Shown here piece after piece: positions 23,620 to 35,737 of a stretch of 64,000 nt of DNA (position 1 is its first letter; every line of letters starts with the position of its first letter). The DNA lies in assembly GCF_000276665.1 (NCBI RefSeq), contig NW_004955466.1:11879914-11943913 (forward strand), written 5' to 3'. Source of the stretch: Chinchilla lanigera. Taxonomy: Eukaryota > Chordata > Mammalia > Rodentia > Chinchillidae. The position numbers were made by a program, and so were the translations under genes. A model generated the notes under the pieces. The model ran no database searches, was not told where the DNA came from, and worked only from the letters and a program-made list of their open reading frames with translations.

Positions 23620-24443
23620 AAGAATGTATTTAAAGGAGAATTATAGATACTGGAGCAAGATATGGAAGTGGGGAGGGATTGGAGAACAGAGTGGGACTTA
23701 CAAGTTTCTTGCATATGAGTGCTTTCCATAAAAACTACTGAACCAGTGCAGGAAAACCTTTGTCCTAAGACAAGTGTTCAAGGACAGACTCCCCTGAGAA
23801 AGCTGGCAAGGAAAGGACAGGGGTTTGGTGACAAAAACAAAAATGCAATTATCAAAACTGGGATAGGAAATGGGAGCAAGGTCAGAGCCAGTTGAGAAGA
23901 TAGCTCAGGAGGAACAGCTGCAGCACAGAGCTGAGTCACTGTGTGTTGATGCTGAGTCAGCAGAAGGCTGACCCTCTCATTGGTCCCAGGCTTGAGTGAG
24001 CAGATGGAATTCAGAGCCCTCCTGGGAGCCAGAAACGCTAAGGACAAGAATCAAAGCTTGGCATTAAAAGGGCAAAGAGTCTACGGAAGCTCAGAATCAG
24101 GAGCTCTCCAGCCAGCATCAGGAGCAAAATTCTTTTCAATGTTTTTCTAAGGTCTAGTAACAAATACCAAACATTGAAAACAAATACGTTATAGCATGCC
24201 GCACTTTTGTTCCAAACGCACCTAGGCATCCATTAAAAATAATGTCCTAGTCCGTCTCAGACTTAGCAAATTAGAATCTTTGTGGGTGAGGAAACATCCA
24301 TGGGGTGAATCTGCTGCAAACTAAAATTAGAAGCCTCAGGTGCAGATTCTCCTTACCTTGAGTTGGATTTTAGATGTTAGGGTCCACCTTCACTGGGGTA
24401 GCTCTGCCCACTCTCCCTAGGAAGTAACTAGCTAATACGGGTC
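23620..24443. other. Unassigned sequence
   Basis: No feature recognised. Confidence 0.3.
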
Positions 24444-25408
24444 TGTTATGGTTTGTGTCTAGGTATCCTCCCAAAGGCTTATGTGGTTATATACACAGCT
24501 TTTTCAGAAGTGCCTATGTAGCAGAAAAACCAATATCAATCCAAATGGAAGACTGTTTGCACCAAGGACCTAGAAGGCAACTTTTATTATGCTAGTAGAC
24601 TGGGGAATCCAGGGGTCCAAATCACCAACCTAAAGTCAGGTTTGAGTTCAGTTTAAATACGGTTTGTGAGCAGGAAGTACAAAGATGATAGTGGGTTATT
24701 ATATGATTAGTTACATGGAATATAAGAATCACCCCATATATTATCAGGCAGGTTTCTACAGGGAACATTCTGAGAGGGGGCGGTCTGAGAAGAGTAGGTA
24801 GAGTTGAAAGTGTCCCTGACTGGGCCAGTCTTCCCCTAAACATAACAGCTTTGAAGCCCTTGAAGAAAGTTGGAATCACTCCATATTTTTAAAGCACAAG
24901 TCGTACACAGTCAGTTTGACCCCACACATCATTAAGGGGGAACATCTGAGCCTAGACAGTCAAGGCTAGACATGACAGGCAGCATGAGCTTAGTCACAGG
25001 CTATGAAATTATTTCTAACTTCTGTTATATGCCTACAAGTCTGCTCTTCTATAAGTGTGCCCCAACAGCTGGATTTAGAATGTGTGATGCTGGGATTAAT
25101 CCATGGTGCAATGCTAGAGTCAAGGGCACTAGGATTGAGGGTGTGAGTGCTACTCGCCCTAAGTAGCCTGGTTAAGATAAAAGGAACAGAAACAGCTGTG
25201 GTCACCCCTTGCTTGATTTTGCTGTCTTCTACCTGCAATAAACTGTTTCTCCTCTGCACTACCCCTCTGCAATGTGCCACTCTGCCTTGGAGCCGGCCAA
25301 CTGTGGACTGAAACTTCTACACACTGTAAGACAAATAAACTTTTCCTTCTTTAACTTTGAGTTTTGGATACTTTGTCTCAGCACTAAGGAAAGCAACTAA
25401 GACTGACA
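24444..25408 (+). repeat. Rodent MaLR LTR split by another LTR
   Basis: The 5' piece (24444-24516) begins TGTTATGGTTTGTGTCTAGG. The 3' piece (25068-25408) resumes 'GCTGGATTTAGAATGTGTGA' and ends with the AATAAA tail and 'AACTAAGACTGACA'. Lined up with the intact copies near 58.7 and 60.3 kb, the two pieces are continuous. Confidence 0.8.
24517..25067 (-). mobile_element. Solo retroviral LTR, antisense, nested in a MaLR LTR
   Basis: On the minus strand this 551-bp block begins TGTTGGGGCACACTTATAGA and ends TTTTTCTGCTACA, giving the TG...CA ends of an LTR. It has a TATA-like GTATTTAAAC and a polyadenylation signal AATAAAAG about 70 bases before its end. It precisely interrupts the MaLR LTR. 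The sides do not give a clear 4-6 bp target duplication. The layout (TATA, then AATAAA close to the 3' end) suits an ERVK/IAP-like LTR, but the family is not certain. Confidence 0.7.
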
Positions 25409-25451
25409 TTCCAATAGGTTCATCAATTAATTATGTTGTGCAACCTTCACC

Positions 25452-25773
25452 ACTAGGTACGGGCAGCCCGATGTGTTCATGAGTCAGCAGTTCAAACAAC
25501 TGCAGATAGAAACTATTGAAAACGATCACTCCTCTGCTGAACATGTACAGTACAAACCTTATTGTCATTATTCTGTAGACAGTACAGCTGATGAATATTT
25601 GCTTGGCATTTATGTTGTATGAGGTATTATAAGTCAGCTGGAGAGAATTTAAAGTGCACAGGAGAGTTGCGTATATGCAAATACTACATTATTTTATGTA
25701 AGAAACTTTAGCACCCATATATTTTGGTGTCTACAGGAATCTTGGAAGCAATCCCCTCGGACACTGAGGGGCA
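25452..25773 (+). mobile_element. MER2-like Tigger DNA transposon remnant
   Basis: 'GGCATTTATGTTGTATGAGG TATTATAAGT', then 'TATATGCAAATACTACATTA' and 'TTGGTGTCTACAGGAATCTT', is the 3' half of the non-autonomous MER2 element. It lies inside the L1 3' UTR, so it inserted after that L1. Confidence 0.7.
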
Positions 25774-26903
25774 GCTGCACTCTCTTTCTTCATTGCTCCT
25801 AACAGGAGCTCCGTACCCATTGCACACTGATTTCCCACTCTTCCCTCCTGCAGCTCCTGGTGAGCCCCAGTCATCTTACTACCTCTACATTGTTGCCTGT
25901 TTTAGGTATTTTGTATGAATGGAATCACACAGCATCTGTTCGTGTCCACTTGTTCCATTTAGTATATTGTTTTCATGGTTCACGCAGGTTGTAGAACATG
26001 TCAGCACCTCATTCTCTTTATGACTCCTAGTCCATCATAGGTGTATACCATGCTCCATTTACCCATCTGTCTGTGGACGGACATTTGAATTGTTTCCACT
26101 TTTCGACTACTCTGAATAGTGCTACTGGGTAAACCTTTTCAATTCTTTTGAGTCCATACTTAGAAATGCTACTACTGGTAATTTAGTGTCTAACTTTTTA
26201 AGGAACCACTAACCTATTTTTCATAGCAGCTGTACCATTTCACACTCTCACAGGTGATCTACAAGGGTTTCCATTCTTCCATATCCTTGGCAACATACTG
26301 GTTATTTTCCATTCCTTAATAATGGCCACCATAGCAGATATGAAGTGGCATCTCATTGTGTGGGCTTTCATTTTCCTAATGATTAATGATGTTGATATCT
26401 TTTCATGTGTTTCTTGGCCATTTATCTTCTTTGGAGAAGTGTTTATTCCATCTTTTAAAAGCTCATTTAAATTTTTTTGTCTTTTTTTGTTCTGTTATAA
26501 TTTTTCTTATATTTTAAATATCAACTGCTTGTCAGATAGCACTTCTTTAATGAATAACAGTTCTTAATTTTTTATTAAATACAATTTATGTTTCTTCTTT
26601 TTTGTTACTTGTGCTTTTTGTGTCATATTAAGAACTCATTACCAAATCCAAGTCATGAAGATTTATCCTTATGCTTTCTCCTAAGCATTTTATGGAATTA
26701 GCTCTGATAGTTAAACTGTTAGTCCACTTTGAGTTAATTTTTGTAATTGGATGTGAGATAAGGGTCCACTCTCATTCTTTTGCCTGTGACAATCCAGTTG
26801 TCTTAGGACCATTTATTTCATTAAATGGCTTTTTTATCTTTGTAAAAAAGCAACAACAAAAAAAACTTTTGGCTGTATCACTGCTTATGGATTTAGCATT
26901 TTT

Positions 26904-26998
26904 GGGGGCCGGGGATGTAGCTCAGCGGCATAAGCACTTGCCTGGCAAGTTTGAGGTCATGAGTTCGATTCCCCATACCAAAAAAAAAAAAAAAAAAA
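26904..26998 (+). repeat. ID SINE
   Basis: 'GGGGCCGGGGATGTAGCTCA' with poly-A tail, flanked by a perfect 17-bp target duplication ATGGATTTAGCATTTTT. Confidence 0.95.
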
Positions 26999-27850
26999 TG
27001 GATTTAGCATTTTTAAAATGTTATTTTAAAGAGAATTTTAAAAAAATAAAAACAATACAGAATTTCAAAACAAGATAATAAGACATTAACAATGGTTATT
27101 ATATTGCATATTGTTATCTGTAAAGTAGTGTTCAGATTCCCAGATACAGGCATGTAAGATGATCAAACAACTAAGCATTAACTGTTCCTTTCAATAAACC
27201 AATAGAGATTAGTAGTACAGTTATCTTAGCTGTCTTAATAAGTGGTGCTGGGTTTAGGGTTTCATGATGTACAAGATGGAAGAGTTCTGCAGATGGGTAG
27301 CAGTGACCCTGCAAAGCACTGTGAGTGTACACAATGCCACTGTGCATACACTTTTTTAAACGGTAAATTTTATGTTATTCTATTTTGTCAAATTTTAAAA
27401 ATCAGCCATACATGAATGGGTTTACTTATGGACTTTCAGTTCTATCCCCCTGGTCTGTATGTCTGTACTTACACCAATATCATACAATTATCACTAGTGT
27501 ATTTTTGTCATGAGTTTTGAAGTCAGGAAGTATCAATACACCCAACTTTGCTATTTTTCATGATTGTTTTGGCTATTTGGGGCCCTTTGCAAGTGCACAT
27601 GAACTTAAGAACCATCTTTTCCATTTCCAAGAAAAAGTAATGTTAAAGTTTTGTTAGAGATTTTGCTGACTCTGCAGATAGCTTTAGGTAGCACTGCCCT
27701 CTAAAAAATATATTAAATCTTGCAGTCCATGTACACAGACTACCTTTTCATTTGTGTGTGTCTTTTCTTTCATCAGTATTTTGTAGTGTTCAGGTCAGGT
27801 AGATTCTAATGCTATAATGTTTTTATTTCCTTGCTTCAGTATGACATATC

Positions 27851-28249
27851 TAGATCAAATCTTATAACTTACAAGAAGACAATCAGTATTTTGTTTTGCT
27901 AGTAAATACTCATGAGAAGAAAAGACATATCAACCACTCAGCAGCATTTATGACAAATCTTTCTCATCTAGGCCCTGTGTCAGTGCTAAGGAGTTCCTGA
28001 TTTCCATAAGCATGAAACAATATAACTATCAGGCAGAAATTGAAACAGCAATGGTACAATAGAAAATGCTATGAAGCAGCCTCATCCAGAAAGCTGAGAG
28101 CATAAGGAAGCATAACTGATGGCCCAGGAGAGAGCTTGGGCTGGGAAAGTTATTAAACAGGAGGCTTTGAAGGTGAAGGTTTTGCCGGTCAAAAAGAAAA
28201 ATAAGGTGAAGGGCATTTGGAAAAAAGGATAGGAACAAAACTATGTAAC
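27851..28249. other. Unassigned sequence
   Basis: Nothing recognised between the L1 and the next LTR. Confidence 0.3.
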
Positions 28250-28790
28250 AAGGCTGTCTTCATTTTTCACTGCCAGGACAAAATATCCAACACTCACATA
28301 TTTTGTTTTTTTTGTTTGTTTGTTTTTGTTTTTCTGGTACCAGGAATCGAACTCACGATGTCGCGCTTGCCAGGCAGGTGCTGTGCCACTGAGCTAAATC
28401 CCCAGCCCCCCAACACTCACATATTAAAGGAAGGATAGCTTGCAGGGGTTTGTAGAGGTTTCAGTTTGTAGAGGGTTCAGTTCCTAGTTGACTGGCTCCA
28501 AGGCAGTGTGGCATGGCAAGGGGAATGCAGGGGAGAAGCAGTCCATGACAGGATAGGCAGGAAGCAGCCCACAGCAATCCTTCCTTTCTCTTTTTATCCC
28601 ATTCAGGCTACAGTCCTATTGGTTGGTGCCACCCACACCCAGGGTGAGCCTTCCGTTATCACACCCAGAACTACGAAAACAAATCAGTGGACTAATCCAG
28701 TTTCACACATCCGTGATCTAGCCACCTCCCAAAAGCCCCGCCTTTGTGTGCATATGGCTTTGGGGAGACATCTAGACATATGCTATAACA
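28250..28790 (-). repeat. Rodent MaLR LTR, antisense, with an ID inside
   Basis: Antisense MT-like LTR running from 'CACTGCCAGGACAAAATATC' to 'GACATATGCTATAACA'. An ID (28303-28409) is nested in it. Confidence 0.8.
28303..28409 (-). repeat. ID SINE
   Basis: Antisense ID flanked by a perfect 16-bp target duplication CCAACACTCACATATT (28287-28302 and 28410-28425). Confidence 0.95.
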
Positions 28791-29222
28791 AAGGCCTATC
28801 CAGGAAATGTTGAATAAGGTGTGTGTTTGTCTACATCCATACCTGTATTTAAGAAAGAGGGTAAGAGGTGAGGACAAATACAGAGATAATCAAGAGGTAG
28901 AAGTCGTTGGTCAACCAGTTCATTATTTTGAATAGTTGTGGGGAAAAAAGTCAAGGCATATGTCTATTGACACATTCCTTTCAATAAATGATGTTATAAT
29001 CAAAGAGTGATACTGTTGGGACAATTGGAAAAATAGAAGAAAATCTATTGGGTAGATAATAGTGTTTTATCAGTGTTAATTTCCTGGTTATGATATTGTA
29101 CTATGGTTATAAGAGAGAATATCCTTCTTAGGAAATGGGAGAACATCCATTTACACACTGAAATATTTAGAAAATAGGAGACATCATGTAGGCAACCTAC
29201 TTTCAAATAGTAAAAACAATAA
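28791..29222. other. Unassigned sequence
   Basis: AT-rich; nothing recognised. Confidence 0.3.
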
Positions 29223-29225
29223 TAT

Positions 29226-29312
29226 TGAGGCCAGAGGTGTAGCTCAATGGTAGAACAATTACCTTGCATGTGAAAGCTCTGGATTCAATTCCCAATACTG
29301 GAAAAAAAAGAT
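29226..29312 (+). repeat. ID SINE
   Basis: 'GAGGCCAGAGGTGTAGCTCA ... TTCAATTCCCAATACTGG' plus A tail. Confidence 0.8.
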
Positions 29313-29674
29313 AATAATAAAATGCACATGTACAGAAATGGAGACGATCATAAAGTAAATGTGGTAAAATGTTAACAGTGGAGAATTTGAGTGAAAGGTA
29401 TACATAGGAATTTTCTATTATTTTTGCTACTTTCTTAGGGATATATAATTAATTCAAAATAAAAATTACAAAAAGAAATGGTGCAAAAAGATTTTGTTTG
29501 AAATGTTTTTATATACACAGATATTTGTCTGAAAGGACACATAGTTTTCAATGACTATTTCTGAGAAGTAGAATTTAATGAAAAAATATTTAAAATATTA
29601 TGTTATATATTTCTATATTGTTTGAAACTTTTATCAAGAACCTATACTAATTTTGTAATTAAAAATAAACCCAC

Positions 29675-29880
29675 AAAATCAGATGTGGTAGCACATGTCT
29701 GTAATCCCAAGTACTGCAAGGCTGAGGCAGGACAATCACAAGTTTGAGCTCAGCCTGGGCAATTTAGTGAGATCCTGTCTCAAAACTGACAATATAAAAT
29801 AAAAAAGGCTGAGGATGTAGCTCAGTGTTAGAACTTGCCTAGTACACAAAGGCCAATTCCCTGGTACTTAAAAAAATTTT
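29675..29880 (+). repeat. B1-dID SINE
   Basis: B1 monomer ('GATGTGGTAGCACATGTCTG') joined by an A-rich linker to an ID-like part ('GGCTGAGGATGTAGCTCAGT'). Confidence 0.85.
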
Positions 29881-29889
29881 AATTAAAAA

Positions 29890-30915
29890 AAAAACACAAA
29901 AGACAAAAACTAGGAACTGATTGTATTTAATATGGAGGGATCACGAAAGATATTTTTAAAATAAGGAACAATATACATTTTATATACATGCATAAAAATC
30001 AGCAAATATATATATCCACATAAAGCAATTGTCAGTTCTTAGTTAGAATTATTCTTATGTCTCTGAGACCTTTTTTCAGAAACTAAGAACTCAGAAATGT
30101 TACCATATCGTTCTCCCAGCCCAGGGCTCCATTGGTAAGGCAAACCAAAGATCTCCTAACAATTTAAGAAAAGCCCACGCCTTCACCTTATTTACCGCCT
30201 ACCCTTTGCCAAAGCTAAAGTTGGTTTTATTCAGATGACTTCTGTGGGCTGAGTTTAAAAAAGTTACACCCTGTTGTGGTTTCCCTAGCCCACCTGCCTG
30301 ATCAAACGGAATTAAGCCCTCATTAAAATCACACACTTAAAAAAGGAAGAAAGGGAGAGAAAAGAGGGACAATTTACTCGGTGAGTGGATGAAATGAAAT
30401 TACCAAAATAGCACCAATAAACCAGTGCCTAATTGCTTCCCCTGACCCCAGAATAGAAGACCAGAGAGTCATGATTTCCCTGGAGCTGATGTGGCTTAAA
30501 TCAGAATTGACATTAATGATGCATCTTAAACCAAGGTTACATATTTGCCCCCGTAGGCCGGGAGACTCAGGTATAGTCTTGGGCATCATCCAGTTGGGAA
30601 GGTCCAGTGCCAAGCTCAGAACACTCAGGGCACCAGAGCTTTGACCTTTTTGCTATTTTATACTGTTGCCCGCCAGCTCATTCCCGCACACGTCTGTCTT
30701 CCTACCTCTGCCTACAGGACGCAGGTGCAGAAGAGCGCCAGATCTGTTTCCGGGACTGTTGACTCCCAGCCTGGAGAGGAGAGCAGCAGGCTAACCTGAC
30801 TGGTCTATCTTAACTGAGATCCATTTAACAACCGGGAACATTCTTTTGGCTTTGAGTCTTTTCGAATCCAAATACAATATTATCCTTTCAATGGATTTTT
30901 TTCTTTTTGTTTTTT
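29890..30915. other. Unassigned sequence
   Basis: No gene recognised. The 79-codon minus-strand frame at 30374-30613 lacks support. Confidence 0.3.
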
Positions 30916-30917
30916 CT

Positions 30918-31002
30918 GTTTGTTGTTGGAGGGGTGGGGTTGAACCCAGGTCCTTACACACACTCAGCACATGCTCTTACCACTTAACTACACTTCTATC
31001 CT
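30918..31002 (-). repeat. Old ID SINE
   Basis: 'GGTTGAACCCAGGTCCTTAC' and 'CTTACCACTTAACTACAC' are complements of the ID B-box region and 5' end. Confidence 0.6.
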
Positions 31003-31287
31003 CTTGATATATTTTTTGATACAGCTAAACTTGCTTATTATATTATATAAGGCCTAGATTTCTCTCCTCTTATTTAATTAAAAGAGAAAAAAACTACAGA
31101 AGAAAATCCCCAGTTGGAGGTTGAAACTTAATTCAATTTTTTAAAATTCCAAATCTCAAATTTTAATTGACACAAATATATCCTTCAAGCTATATACTCT
31201 ACAGTTTAAAATACATTTATTTATTCAAAAATTATGTATTTAAGACTACTATAGCATTGAATAAAACAAACCCCCTGTCTTATCCTC

Positions 31288-31462
31288 TAAGCCAGGTGGT
31301 ACATACCTATAATTCCAGCACGATGGAGGCAGACACAACAATTGTTAGGGCAAACTAACAATTTAGTGAGAGCCTGCCTCAAAATAAAGTATTTTTTTAA
31401 ATGGCACTTGGAATGTAGCTACAGCAAAGATCCTGGGTTCCACTCCCATTACTAAAAAAAAA
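31288..31462 (+). repeat. B1-dID SINE, diverged
   Basis: 'AGCCAGGTGGTACATACCTA' then an ID-like part ('GGCACTTGGAATGTAGC ... TGGGTTCCACTCCC') and an A tail. Confidence 0.7.
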
Positions 31463-31613
31463 ATCCTAATGCTCTAATAAATAATCATAACTATTTTCCT
31501 GATTTTTAAAAAGAAGGTAATATAATAAGAAAACACCTAAATATATCATGTTATCAGTTAAATAACAAACTCTGGTGCAAGGTTGCTGAATGATACACAC
31601 ACACACACAGAAA

Positions 31614-31915
31614 CTTGCTGTCTGTTCAGGCTGCTATAAAAAAAAAAAAACATGCACATCCTGGAAGGGCTTATAGACAAGAACAGTTTATTTCTCACAG
31701 TTCTCAGCCTGAGATATCCAATGTCAAGCATCAACAGATCTTGTTCAGTGAGGGCCAGGTTAGCAACTCCCCATGGCAATGGCAAACTAGCTTCCTGAGA
31801 TCTCTTTATAAGGACACTAATCTCAGTCTCCTCTGGAAGGCCTCACTTCCTAGTATTTTCAAGTTGGGGGATAATATTTAGGGGATGGAGAGATGAACAT
31901 TCAGTTCATTGTATT
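31614..31915 (-). repeat. MLT1/MST-type LTR, antisense
   Basis: 'GCTGTCTGTTCAGGCTGCTA', 'GTTTATTTCTCACAGTTCTC' and 'TCTTTATAAGGACACTAATC' match the complement of a full MLT1-class LTR. Ends near 'AACATTCAGTTCATTG'. Confidence 0.75.
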
Positions 31916-32095
31916 TGTTCTCAAAGAATTGTCTTCTATTGGTGAATGTAAATTTAAATTCATGCTGATCATTGTATAGTCATCTCGTATTTTGTTCTCC
32001 CTAGATGTCACTTTATTTCAACCTCAGTTTGTATTAAGTATTCTAAACTAGAATAAATATTGGGAAAAGAGTACCTTCTTTGAAATTTTGGAAAG

Positions 32096-32184
32096 CAAAG
32101 CTACAGATATAGTTCAACGGTAGAGTGCTTGCCTAGTGTGTGCAAGGTCTTGGGTTCAATCCCCAGCACAGAAAAAAAAAATAC
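32096..32184 (+). repeat. ID SINE
   Basis: 'GTAGAGTGCTTGCCTAGTGT ... GGTTCAATCCCCAGCAC' plus A tail. Confidence 0.8.
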
Positions 32185-32354
32185 AAAGGAATAGGCACAG
32201 ACTCTAAACAATTGCTATAAAAGGAAGTTCATTTGACTATTTTCTCTAGTAACATCTAGATTTTAAAAATTATAATGTATTTAAAAATTGTAACTACACC
32301 TTGCAACAAGCCAGCCATTTTATAAAAAGCTGGATTTCTGTATTTCATCTTGCC

Positions 32355-34572
32355 AAAATAAAGTTCAAATCACATGATCATCTCAGTAGACCAAGAAAAA
32401 AAAACCTTTGACAAAATATAGAATCTATTTCTGATTTTTAAAAAACCCTGAAGAATGTAGGTATAAAAATACATTATCTCAATCTATAAAAGCCATTTGT
32501 GACAAACCTACTGCCAACAACGTAGTAAAGAGAAAGAACTGAAAATGTTCCCTCGAAAATCAGGAAGAGGACAAGAATGGTCACTATTATCACTCCTATT
32601 CAATAAAGTACTCAAAACATTAGCCAGCACAATCAAGAGAAAGAAATAAAGGGAGACAGATAGGAAAGAAAGAAGTCAAACTATCCTTATTCACAGACAA
32701 CATGATCCTTTACATAGGAGTCTAAAAAATCCCACCAAAACTCCTAAAACTAATAAATCCAGCAAGATACAAAATCCACACATAAAAAAAGTTATGGTGT
32801 TCCTATCCAACAATAATGGGCCCACAGACAAAGAAATTAGGAAAACAATACCATCTATAGTAGCTTAAAAATTAAATAGTTCCCTTATCTAGCCAAGAAA
32901 ATGAAAGACCTCTATTAAAGAAAACTATAGAACTCTGAAAAAGGAGATTGAAGAGGACATACAAAAACAGAAAAATAGTCCTTGTTCCTGGGTAGGCCAA
33001 ACTAATATTGTCAAAATAGCCGTATTACCAAAACTGGTATAAAGATATAATGCACTCTCAATCAAAATACCTACAGCATTCCTCAAAGAACTAGTCAACA
33101 TAATCCTATAATTCATATGGAACCAGAAAAGACTCAGAATAGCAAAAGCAATCCTAGGTAACAAGAGCAGCTCAGGAGGCATCACAATCCTGGATTTCGA
33201 GTTATATTACAAAGCTACAGTAGTAAAAACAGCATAGTGTTGAGACAAAAAACAGAAAAGCAAATCAACAGAACAGAAGAGAGGATAGAGAAACAAACTC
33301 AGACACATTCAGCTATCTGATCTCTCACAAAAGGGCCCAAATATACACTAGAGGGAAAATGACCTCTTTAGCAAGTGGTGCTGGGAAAACTGTCTATTCA
33401 CATGCAAAAGATTGAATCTAAACCCATATTTCTCACCTTGTATTAAAATAAAATCAAAATGGGCCAAAGATCTAAATATTAAAACAGAAGCATTTAATCT
33501 GCTGGAAGATAAAATTGGTAAAACTCTTAGTCATGGGCATAGGCAAGGACTTTCTGAAAAGAACTCCAATTGCACAAGAAATAATACTAAGAGTCAACAA
33601 ATGGGGTCACATCATATAAAAATCTCCTTCGCAGCAAAAGAAATAACCAACAAAGTGAAAAGACAACCTACAAATTGGAAAAATATTTTTGCCAACTGCA
33701 CCTCAGCCAGAGGACTAGTATCTAGAATATATAAAGAACTCACAAAAATTATAACCCCCAAAATAACAGGGCCAGTAAAAAAAAATAGCAACCAAAATGA
33801 ATAGCCACTTCTCAGAAATACAAATAGCCAACAAACACTTAAACAAATATTCAGCACCTCTGGTCATTAGAGAAATGTAAATTAAAACAACACTGAGATT
33901 CCCTTTTACTCAAGAAAGAATGGTTATCATCAAGAAATCAAATAATAACAAGTGCTGAAGAGGCTCCAGTGGAAAGAGGAAACGTGCATTTTTGGTGGGA
34001 ATTTTCCACAATGGAAATTAGTATGAAGATTCCTCAAAAACTTTAAACTAGAAATTCCATCTGACTGAGTTATTCCCCTTCTAGGAATCTTCACAAAAGG
34101 GTTAAAGACATTGTTTTACAGGGATACAAGCACATCTATGTTTATAGCAGCACAATTCATAACCGCTAAATCTTAGAAGCAGCCTGTATGTCCATTAACA
34201 GATATATGGATAAAGAAAATATGATATTTACACAAAACCACCAAAAAGAAGAATAAATTTGAATCATTTGTAGGAAAATAGAGGCATCTCATGACCATAA
34301 TGTTAAGTAAAATAAATCAGACACAAGCTTAAATATAAATCAATTCTCTTATATGAGAAACCCAAAGTGTAAATAATTTAAAGGGCAAAATAAAAGGTAG
34401 ATCACAGGAAATAGGGAGATTGATCTTTAACAAATGGAGAAGGGACCAAGAGATGGAGGAAGGGAGGAGGAAAGGGAGGAGAAGTAAAAAGAATTAAGAT
34501 ACGTTACATACATGTATCAACTTCCACAATGAATATAATCATTATATACTACAAACATGTACTAAAAAAAAA
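32355..34572 (+). pseudogene. 5'-truncated L1: ORF2 C-terminal half and 3' UTR
   Basis: The start corresponds to the ORF2 reverse-transcriptase region ('TCACATGATCATCTCAGTAG'). It continues through the later RT and C-terminal segments. A frame at 33412-33804 preserves the typical C-terminal motifs 'Arg-Gln-Pro-Thr-Asn-Trp-Lys-Asn-Ile-Phe-Ala-Asn' and 'Ile-Tyr-Lys-Glu-Leu'. The 3' UTR has a purine-rich GGA tract (34437-34492) and an A-run at 34564-34572. Many stops and frameshifts interrupt it, so no reverse transcriptase or endonuclease can be made; the endonuclease end is absent altogether. The truncated 5' end is usual for target-primed reverse transcription. Confidence 0.85.
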
Positions 34573-34683
34573 ACATAAGATCTAGGTATATCAGAAATTT
34601 ATACATAAACATATGACAACATCAAAGGTCCAGAAAAAGTGGACAAATTTTTGTATCGCTTTGCATTATAAAAAGCATTTTCT

Positions 34684-34832
34684 AGATGGGCATGGTGGCA
34701 CATGTCTGCAATCCCAACACTCAAGAGGCTGAGGCAGGAGGGTTGCCTCAAGCTTGAGGATATCCTGGGCTACATAGTGAGTTCAAGGCCAGTCTAAACT
34801 ACACAGTGAGACTCTGTCTCAAAAACCAAAAG
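34684..34832 (+). repeat. B1 SINE, full length
   Basis: 'GATGGGCATGGTGGCACATG ... GAGACTCTGTCTC' with internal duplication. Flanked by AAAAGCATTTTCTA (left) and AAAAGTATTTTCTA (right). Confidence 0.9.
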
Positions 34833-34839
34833 AAAAAAG

Positions 34840-35218
34840 TATTTTCTAAATATAATGGTTATCCCAGAAACATAAATTAGTTCACACAAAAACTAAAATT
34901 CTAGGATAAATATTACCTCAAACAGAGATGAAAGAAGAACCAGGAAAAATTCTTGCAACAAACGTTGACATCAAAAAGGCTGATTTATTTACCAAACATA
35001 GAGCTCCTTTAAATCAAATAAAAGAGTGATAAAATCAAAGAGGGGAAAAAAATCAAAACAGGGGACCAAAGGATAGAGAGGCCATTTCCACTAGTGTCCT
35101 CCATTCTTTGGTCAGGACAACCTTCCTCAATCTTATGTAAGGTACCGGGCAACCATAGCTTCAAAGCAATATCCTTAGCTTTACACTTTGGTTTCTGTCA
35201 AGCTGTTCCTATAAAGTG
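34840..35218. other. Unassigned sequence
   Basis: Nothing recognised. Confidence 0.3.
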
Positions 35219-35396
35219 TGGGCCGGGTGTGGTGTCACATGCCTTTAACCCCAGCTATCAGGAGGTTGAGGCAGCAAGATTATCGTCAGTTCAAGGCCAG
35301 CCTGAACTGCATAGCCAGACCCCGTCTCAAACACTCAAACACACACATACACGCATGCACGCACACAAACACACGCACACACGCACACATACACAA
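35219..35396 (+). repeat. B1 SINE with a (CA)n-rich tail
   Basis: B1 missing its internal duplication ('GGGCCGGGTGTGGTGTCACA ... CCCCGTCTC'), followed from 35335 by an ACAC/ACGC microsatellite grown from the tail. Confidence 0.85.
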
Positions 35397-35737
35397 ATCT
35401 GATGCTGTCACTAATAGAAGGGAATTAACTGGACAGAATAATGAGCAAAGAACATAAATAGGTAATATGAAATGACCACATGAAAAGGTATTTCCTTTTA
35501 ATCATAGCTATAGAAAGTCAACATCACAATGTAATGTCATTTTTTATCTCACAAATGAGTAAAGGTTTAAAAGACTAATGCTGCTCTGTTTGCAAAAGTC
35601 AGAAAAATGGGCATTCACATAACATTGGCAGAAGAGAGAATAAACCCATAAAATATTTGGGCTACTCCAAAGTTATATAGATCTAACCCACCAATTCCAC
35701 CTTTAGAAATTTCCCTTCAGATACACTTGTCCAAGCA

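Larger units (their letters stand above)
25411..27850 (-). repeat. Old L1 (ORF2 3' end plus 3' UTR), antisense
   Basis: Blocks such as 'TGTGCAACCTTCACCACTA', 'GGAATCACACAGCATCTGTT', 'TGAATTGTTTCCACTTTTCG', 'TGGCATCTCATTGTGTGGGC', 'TTGCCTGTGACAATCCAGTT' and 'TTGAAGTCAGGAAGTATCAA' are antisense L1M 3' UTR and ORF2. Interrupted by MER2 (25452-25773) and an ID (26904-26998). No usable frame remains. Confidence 0.8.

Noticed and set aside
26671..27078. 135-codon frame
   Set aside because: Runs through an antisense L1 and an inserted ID; chimeric by chance.
33412..33804. 130-codon cellular gene
   Set aside because: It is part of the C-terminal half of a decayed L1 ORF2.
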